Shown here: one piece after another, positions 4,899 through 8,066 of the stretch | How positions within the stretch are numbered: position 1 is the stretch's first letter | Layout of the letters: each line of letters starts with the position of its first letter | Source of the DNA: Actinobacteria bacterium RBG_16_64_13 | GTDB lineage: Bacteria > Actinomycetota > Thermoleophilia > RBG-16-64-13 | Length of the DNA: 8,066 nucleotides | Assembly: GCA_001768675.1 (NCBI GenBank) | Contig: MELN01000065.1 | Coordinates: forward strand, 34,647-42,712 | Direction of reading: 5' to 3' | The notes under the pieces: model-generated | Seen by the model: the letters and a program-made list of their open reading frames with translations, nothing else | Told to the model about the DNA's origin: nothing | Database searches by the model: none | Position numbers and translations under genes: made by a program

Positions 4899-6275
4899 AT
4901 GAGATATCTGGATAGCGTTCTTGAGGCTGTTGGCCGCACACCGTTAGTGCGCCTTTCCCGGGTCGCCGGCGGCCTGCCTGTCACCCTGCTGGCCAAGGCC
5001 GAGCAGCTCAATCCTGGAGGAAGCATCAAGGATCGTATCGCGCTGGCGATGATCGAGGATGCCGAGGCGCGGGGAGCGCTCACTCCGGGTGCGACCATCA
5101 TCGAGGCGACCGCCGGCAATACGGGCGTGGGCCTGGCCCTCGTGGCGGCCTGCAAAGGCTACCGCTGCATCTTCGTTCTGCCGGACAAGATGAGCGAAGA
5201 CAAGGTCAACCTGCTCAGGGCCTACGGGGCCGAGGTGGTGATCACGCCGACAGCCGTTGCTCCCGACTCGCCGGAGAGCTACAACGGGGTCGCCGACAGG
5301 CTGGCGCGCGAGATCCCGGGCGCGTTTCGGCCCAACCAGTTTGCCAATCGCAACAACCCAGAGGCGCACTATCTGTCCACGGGCCCTGAGATCTGGGAGG
5401 ACACCGACGGGAAGGTCGATGTGCTCGTGGCGGGCATGGGCACCTGCGGGACGATCTCGGGCACGGGTGGCTATCTGAAGATGCAGAATCCGGACGTGTG
5501 GGTGATCGGGGCCGACCCGGAAGGCTCGATACTGTCCGGGGACAGCCCCCACGCTTACAAGGTCGAGGGCATCGGCGAGGACATGGTTCCGGCCACCTTC
5601 AACCGGCAGGTGGTCGACGAGTTCATCCGCGTGAGCGATCAGGAGTCGTTCGCGACGGCGCGGCGCCTGGCTCGCGAGGAGGGCCTCCTTGTGGGCGGAT
5701 CAGCGGGGACCGCGGTGGCCGCCGCGCTCAAATACGCCGAGAGGCTTGTCGAGCATAAGGTGATCGTCGTCGTCCTCCCCGACACGGGACGCAACTACCT
5801 CTCCAAGATCTTCTCCGACAGTTGGATGGAGGACAACGGTTTTGTGGACGAACCACAGGACCGTGTCACTGCCGCCGATGTTCTCGCCAGCAAGCGGACG
5901 TTGCCCAGCCTGGTCGCGGTGGAGATGGACGATCCCCTTATGCGTGCTATTGCGGTCATGAGTGAACAAGGCATCTCGCAGTTGCCGGTCCTCAAAGGAG
6001 GACTGGTGGTGGGGGCCGTGACGGAGACTGCCACTGCACGAGCTCTCCACGACGCCGGGGATCCCGCGGCTCTCTCGGTCGGCGATGCCATGGGAAGGTG
6101 TTTGCCCGAGGTGGACGTCGGGACGGAGGTATCTGAGGTGTACCGTCTGCTTCTTTCTGGCAATCCCGGAGTGGTCGTGCTGAGGGAAGGCCATCCCCAG
6201 GGTTTCCTTTCCCGGATCGACCTGGTGAGCTACTGGGCGGGGGGCGACCACGCGCCGGCGAGGGGGACGGTATGA
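4899..6275 (+). CDS. cbs: Cystathionine beta-synthase with C-terminal CBS-domain pair
   Basis: A 458-residue fold-type II PLP enzyme predicted to condense serine and homocysteine into cystathionine, the first step of reverse transsulfuration. The catalytic part (about 1-320) shows NPGGSIKDR with PLP lysine K44, ATAGNTG (70-76), the phosphate loop GMGTCGTISG (179-188), a GEDMVP segment and PDTGRNYLSK. Two CBS domains follow at about 338-385 and 393-448 (GISQLPVL and GFLSRIDL segments), which in related enzymes bind adenosyl ligands and tune activity. The N-terminal heme-binding region of animal enzymes is absent. The loop has Cys183 where most relatives have Gly. GGAG at 4889-4892 sets the start at 4899. 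The end overlaps the next gene by 4 nt (ATGA), implying translational coupling. Confidence 0.93.
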   Translation: MRYLDSVLEAVGRTPLVRLSRVAGGLPVTLLAKAEQLNPGGSIKDRIALAMIEDAEARGALTPGATIIEATAGNTGVGLALVAACKGYRCIFVLPDKMSEDKVNLLRAYGAEVVITPTAVAPDSPESYNGVADRLAREIPGAFRPNQFANRNNPEAHYLSTGPEIWEDTDGKVDVLVAGMGTCGTISGTGGYLKMQNPDVWVIGADPEGSILSGDSPHAYKVEGIGEDMVPATFNRQVVDEFIRVSDQESFATARRLAREEGLLVGGSAGTAVAAALKYAERLVEHKVIVVVLPDTGRNYLSKIFSDSWMEDNGFVDEPQDRVTAADVLASKRTLPSLVAVEMDDPLMRAIAVMSEQGISQLPVLKGGLVVGAVTETATARALHDAGDPAALSVGDAMGRCLPEVDVGTEVSEVYRLLLSGNPGVVVLREGHPQGFLSRIDLVSYWAGGDHAPARGTV

Positions 6276-7465
6276 GATTCGCGACCCAGGCCATCCACGC
6301 CGGACAGGAGCCTGACCCTACTACCGGAGCCACGATCGTACCCATCTACCAGACTTCCACCTACACGCAAGAAGGGATAGGCAGACATAAGGGTTACGAG
6401 TACTCCCGTACCGGCAACCCGACCCGCACCGCCCTCGAGGAGTGCCTGGCGGCTCTTGAGGAGGGCAAGCACGCCTTGGCCTTCGCCTCCGGTTTGGCTG
6501 CCGCGACGGCTGTGCTTTCCATCTTGCGGCCGGGCGACCATGTTGTGGCCGCCGAGGATCTTTACGGCGGGACCTACCGGCTGTTCGAACAGGTCCTGGC
6601 GAGACAGAACATCGAGTTCACCTATGTGGACGGACGAGACGCCTCAACGTTCGCGACCTCGGTCCGGCCGCACACCCGGTTGCTTTGGGTGGAGACACCG
6701 AGCAATCCCCTTCTGCGGCTCGTGGACATCCCCGCGGTCGCCCAGATAGCGCACGCCGCGGGGTCCTTGCTCGTGGTCGACAACACGTTCGCTACGCCGT
6801 TTCTGCAGCAGCCCCTCAAACTGGGCGCCGATGCCGTGGTGCACAGCACGACGAAGTACCTCAGCGGGCACTCCGACGTCGTGGGCGGCGCGGTGGTCAC
6901 CAGCGATGAGGAAGTGGCCGCATGGGTTCGGTTCTACCAGAACGCGGCGGGCGCGGTACCCGGTCCTTTTGACTGCTGGCTGACCCTCCGGGGTCTAAAG
7001 ACGCTTCCCGTAAGGATGCGGCAGCATGGGGAGAACGCGTTGCAGGTGGCCCGTTTTCTTCGTGGTCAGTCGATGGTGGAGGAGGTGATCTATCCCGGCT
7101 TCAGCGGCCACCCCCAGCACGACCTTGTCCAGAGGCAGATGCGAGGCGCGGGAGGGATGGTCACCTTCCGGATTCGAGGGGGAAAGGACGCGGCCGACCA
7201 CTTCTTTCAGGCGCTCCGCGTCTTCTCCTATGCGGAGAGTCTCGGAGCGGTGGAGTCTCTCGCGTGTTATCCGTGCGCGATGACCCATGGCAGTATCCCC
7301 GAGGGTGACAGGCAGCGACGAGGCCTCGGTGACGGGACCATCCGTCTGTCGGTCGGGCTTGAAGACGCGGACGACCTGATCGCCGACCTGGCAGCTGGAT
7401 TGCGGGCCGCGGACCGGCAGCTCGCCGGCTCGACGAGCGAAACGGTCGGCGTTGGAGAGAAGTAG
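6272..7465 (+). CDS. Cystathionine gamma-lyase (or gamma-synthase), PLP enzyme
   Basis: A 397-residue fold-type I PLP enzyme of the Cys/Met-metabolism family. Key sites: YSRTGNPT (Y44, R46), YGGTYRL (Y98), DNTFATP (D170), HSTTKYLSGHSD with Schiff-base lysine K195, and the C-terminal SLGAVESLACYPCAMTH and IRLSVGLED signatures. These are shared by cystathionine gamma-lyase and gamma-synthase, so sequence alone does not settle direction. Overlap with cbs (ATG inside its TGA context) argues for gamma-lyase, which would cleave cystathionine to cysteine, 2-oxobutyrate and ammonia and complete reverse transsulfuration. The ribosome binding site GAGGGGG lies inside the cbs 3' end. It is shorter than MetY and lacks MetY's central insertion. 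No clear intrinsic terminator follows. Confidence 0.92.
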   Translation: MRFATQAIHAGQEPDPTTGATIVPIYQTSTYTQEGIGRHKGYEYSRTGNPTRTALEECLAALEEGKHALAFASGLAAATAVLSILRPGDHVVAAEDLYGGTYRLFEQVLARQNIEFTYVDGRDASTFATSVRPHTRLLWVETPSNPLLRLVDIPAVAQIAHAAGSLLVVDNTFATPFLQQPLKLGADAVVHSTTKYLSGHSDVVGGAVVTSDEEVAAWVRFYQNAAGAVPGPFDCWLTLRGLKTLPVRMRQHGENALQVARFLRGQSMVEEVIYPGFSGHPQHDLVQRQMRGAGGMVTFRIRGGKDAADHFFQALRVFSYAESLGAVESLACYPCAMTHGSIPEGDRQRRGLGDGTIRLSVGLEDADDLIADLAAGLRAADRQLAGSTSETVGVGEK

Positions 7466-7702
7466 CGCTTGCACAGGCCGACCCGGTGATGCCATCGGGG
7501 CGGGCACCGACGTGACCGTGGCCGCCTTGACTTCCGGTAGGCATCTAATTATCTTCTCTAACTGCACCGTGAGGCTGTTGCGCATACCGCAACGCCAGAC
7601 GTGGACGTAGGTCGAGGATGGAGATACTCATGAAGACCGATGAGCCACTGGGCGCCCTGGACATGAGCGGCCCGATGGTCCCCGGAGTGGCGTCGTCCCG
7701 AC
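7466..7702. other. Intergenic stretch after the sulfur operon
   Basis: No supported gene and no T-tailed terminator was seen. The stretch holds a possible plus-strand promoter (7527-7555) and a small hairpin, GTTGCG-catac-CGCAAC (7577-7593). From ATG 7630, preceded by GGAG at 6-nt spacing, a plus-strand frame stays open to the window end. It has no recognisable protein character after about 20 codons and runs antisense to the His-rich ORF. Confidence 0.4.
7527..7555 (+). promoter_or_regulatory. Candidate sigma-70 promoter after the operon
   Basis: TTGACT (7527-7532) and TATCTT (7550-7555) are 17 nt apart, with an AT-rich patch (TCTAATTATCTT) unusual for this GC-rich window. No convincing downstream gene is seen on the plus strand. 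It may be a remnant promoter, drive the doubtful frame at 7630 or an antisense RNA, or be chance. Confidence 0.35.
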
Positions 7703-7990
7703 CTACAGCGCGTGGTTTGGGCACGTTCGGCAGTCTCTCAGGCACTCGCCCGATCCTCCCCTTTTCGGGCAACCCTCAGCCGTGGGTGACGGCGTCACTT
7801 GCCCGGAGTAGCCCGCCTCGGATGTCGCAGGACGCGGCTGGCCCGCAAACGAGTGATGCTGCGTCTGGTCACGCTGGCCGCGCGCAGGCCAGGAACTGTG
7901 GACATGGTGACTATGTCCATGGTGACTGTGGTCATGACGGCCCTGTCCGTGGTGGCCGTGCGCGGGGTGGCGACCCTGTTGGTTGTGCAT
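7703..7990 (-). CDS. Small His-rich, Cys-ended putative metal-binding protein
   Basis: A 95-residue frame of no recognised family. The first 31 residues contain 13 histidines, including HDHSH-HGHSH-HVHSS at 19-33. The tail carries C74, C83, C87, C90 and H93. Both ends could bind metal ions (inference). Support for it being real is an ideal GGAGG 6 nt before the ATG and an operator-like AT-rich element about 25 nt upstream. Against it, the middle is low-complexity, rich in Gln, Pro, Ser and Gly, codon third positions are less GC-rich than in neighbouring genes, and no folded domain is evident. It could be the preserved 5' end of a longer gene, such as a His-rich PadR-type regulator or a cation transporter, whose 3' part has been lost. 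It runs convergent to the sulfur operon. Confidence 0.4.
   Translation of the reverse strand: MHNQQGRHPAHGHHGQGRHDHSHHGHSHHVHSSWPARGQRDQTQHHSFAGQPRPATSEAGYSGQVTPSPTAEGCPKRGGSGECLRDCRTCPNHAL
7892..7936 (-). repeat. Three tandem 15-nt repeats encoding HxHSH units
   Basis: On the minus strand three consecutive 15-nt units of the form CAY-NNN-CAY-AGT-CAC encode H-D-H-S-H, H-G-H-S-H and H-V-H-S-S. Unit 3 ends in TCC instead of CAC. The period keeps frame, as expected for expansion of a coding metal-binding tract. Confidence 0.6.
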
Positions 7991-8014
7991 CCTTATCCTC
8001 CATCAGTCAAATAC

Positions 8015-8035
8015 GATATATCACAATATATCACA
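8015..8035 (-). promoter_or_regulatory. AT-rich palindromic and tandem operator-like element
   Basis: GATATAT (8015-8021) and ATATATC (8026-8032) form a perfect 7-bp inverted repeat with a 4-nt CACA spacer. The same bases also contain two exact tandem copies of ATATATCACA (8016-8025 and 8026-8035), one helical turn apart. It stands out in GC-rich DNA, 25-45 nt upstream of the minus-strand His-rich ORF. It offers -10-like hexamers (TATATC, TATATT) for that gene, so a repressor bound here would cover its promoter. The binding protein is unknown; PadR-, ArsR- or MarR-type dimers are possible. Confidence 0.5.
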
Positions 8036-8066
8036 TCGCGCCGCCGCCACCTCTGGTCGGCCCCCG

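Noticed and set aside
4321..4941. Minus-strand open frame of 206 codons opposite rrf2
   Set aside because: It runs through the perfect hairpin and is antisense to a clear Rrf2 gene. No family character was seen.
2406..6574. Near-identical short stretches in metY and the gamma-lyase gene (TACGGCGGGACCTAC)
   Set aside because: They encode the shared YGGTY motif of paralogous enzymes and are not a mobile or regulatory repeat.
7630..8066. Plus-strand frame open to the window end, with GGAG and a candidate promoter upstream
   Set aside because: Only the first 20 or so codons have the expected codon bias. The rest is low-complexity and translates the AT-rich operator. The opposite-strand ORF is better supported, though a 5' gene remnant cannot be excluded.

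Overview
The window is high-GC bacterial DNA (above 60% GC by eye) with codon third positions rich in G and C, Shine-Dalgarno sites of the AGGAGG/GGAG type and several sigma-70-like promoters. No marker gene fixes the taxon. The combination of a CBS-domain cystathionine beta-synthase, an RDD/SHOCT membrane protein and an Rrf2 regulator would fit an actinobacterial or other high-GC Gram-positive-like lineage, but this is a weak inference. There is no rRNA, tRNA, CRISPR array, transposase or phage gene.

Positions 1-1660 hold a two-gene unit: a possible promoter (100-127), a long untranslated stretch, a 186-residue membrane protein with a four-cysteine zinc-ribbon-like head (409-969), an RDD-family membrane protein with a C-terminal SHOCT-like segment (980-1600), and a clear intrinsic terminator (1632-1656).

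Positions 1780-7465 form one same-strand sulfur amino acid cluster. A strong promoter (1782-1810) with an overlapping dyad leads into a truncated Rrf2 regulator remnant (1858-2037), then metY (O-acetylhomoserine sulfhydrylase), cysK (O-acetylserine sulfhydrylase), a 15-bp perfect hairpin (4370-4410), an intact Rrf2 regulator with three clustered cysteines, cbs (cystathionine beta-synthase) and a cystathionine gamma-lyase/synthase gene. MetY makes homocysteine from sulfide and CysK makes cysteine from sulfide. Cbs plus the gamma-lyase convert homocysteine to cysteine through cystathionine. Short gaps (10 to 72 nt) and a 4-nt ATGA overlap suggest one transcript, probably autoregulated by the Rrf2 protein in the manner of CymR/IscR.

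Positions 7466-8066 carry no long gene. The best candidate is a 95-codon minus-strand ORF (7703-7990) with a histidine-rich start built from three 15-nt repeats, a four-cysteine tail, an ideal ribosome binding site and, upstream of it, an AT-rich operator-like element (8015-8035) that is both palindromic and tandemly repeated. No wholly new multi-gene system is evident. The points most worth a second look are the duplicated and half-lost regulator, the hairpin before the intact regulator, the cysK-rrf2 pairing, and the His/Cys-rich small ORF with its operator.
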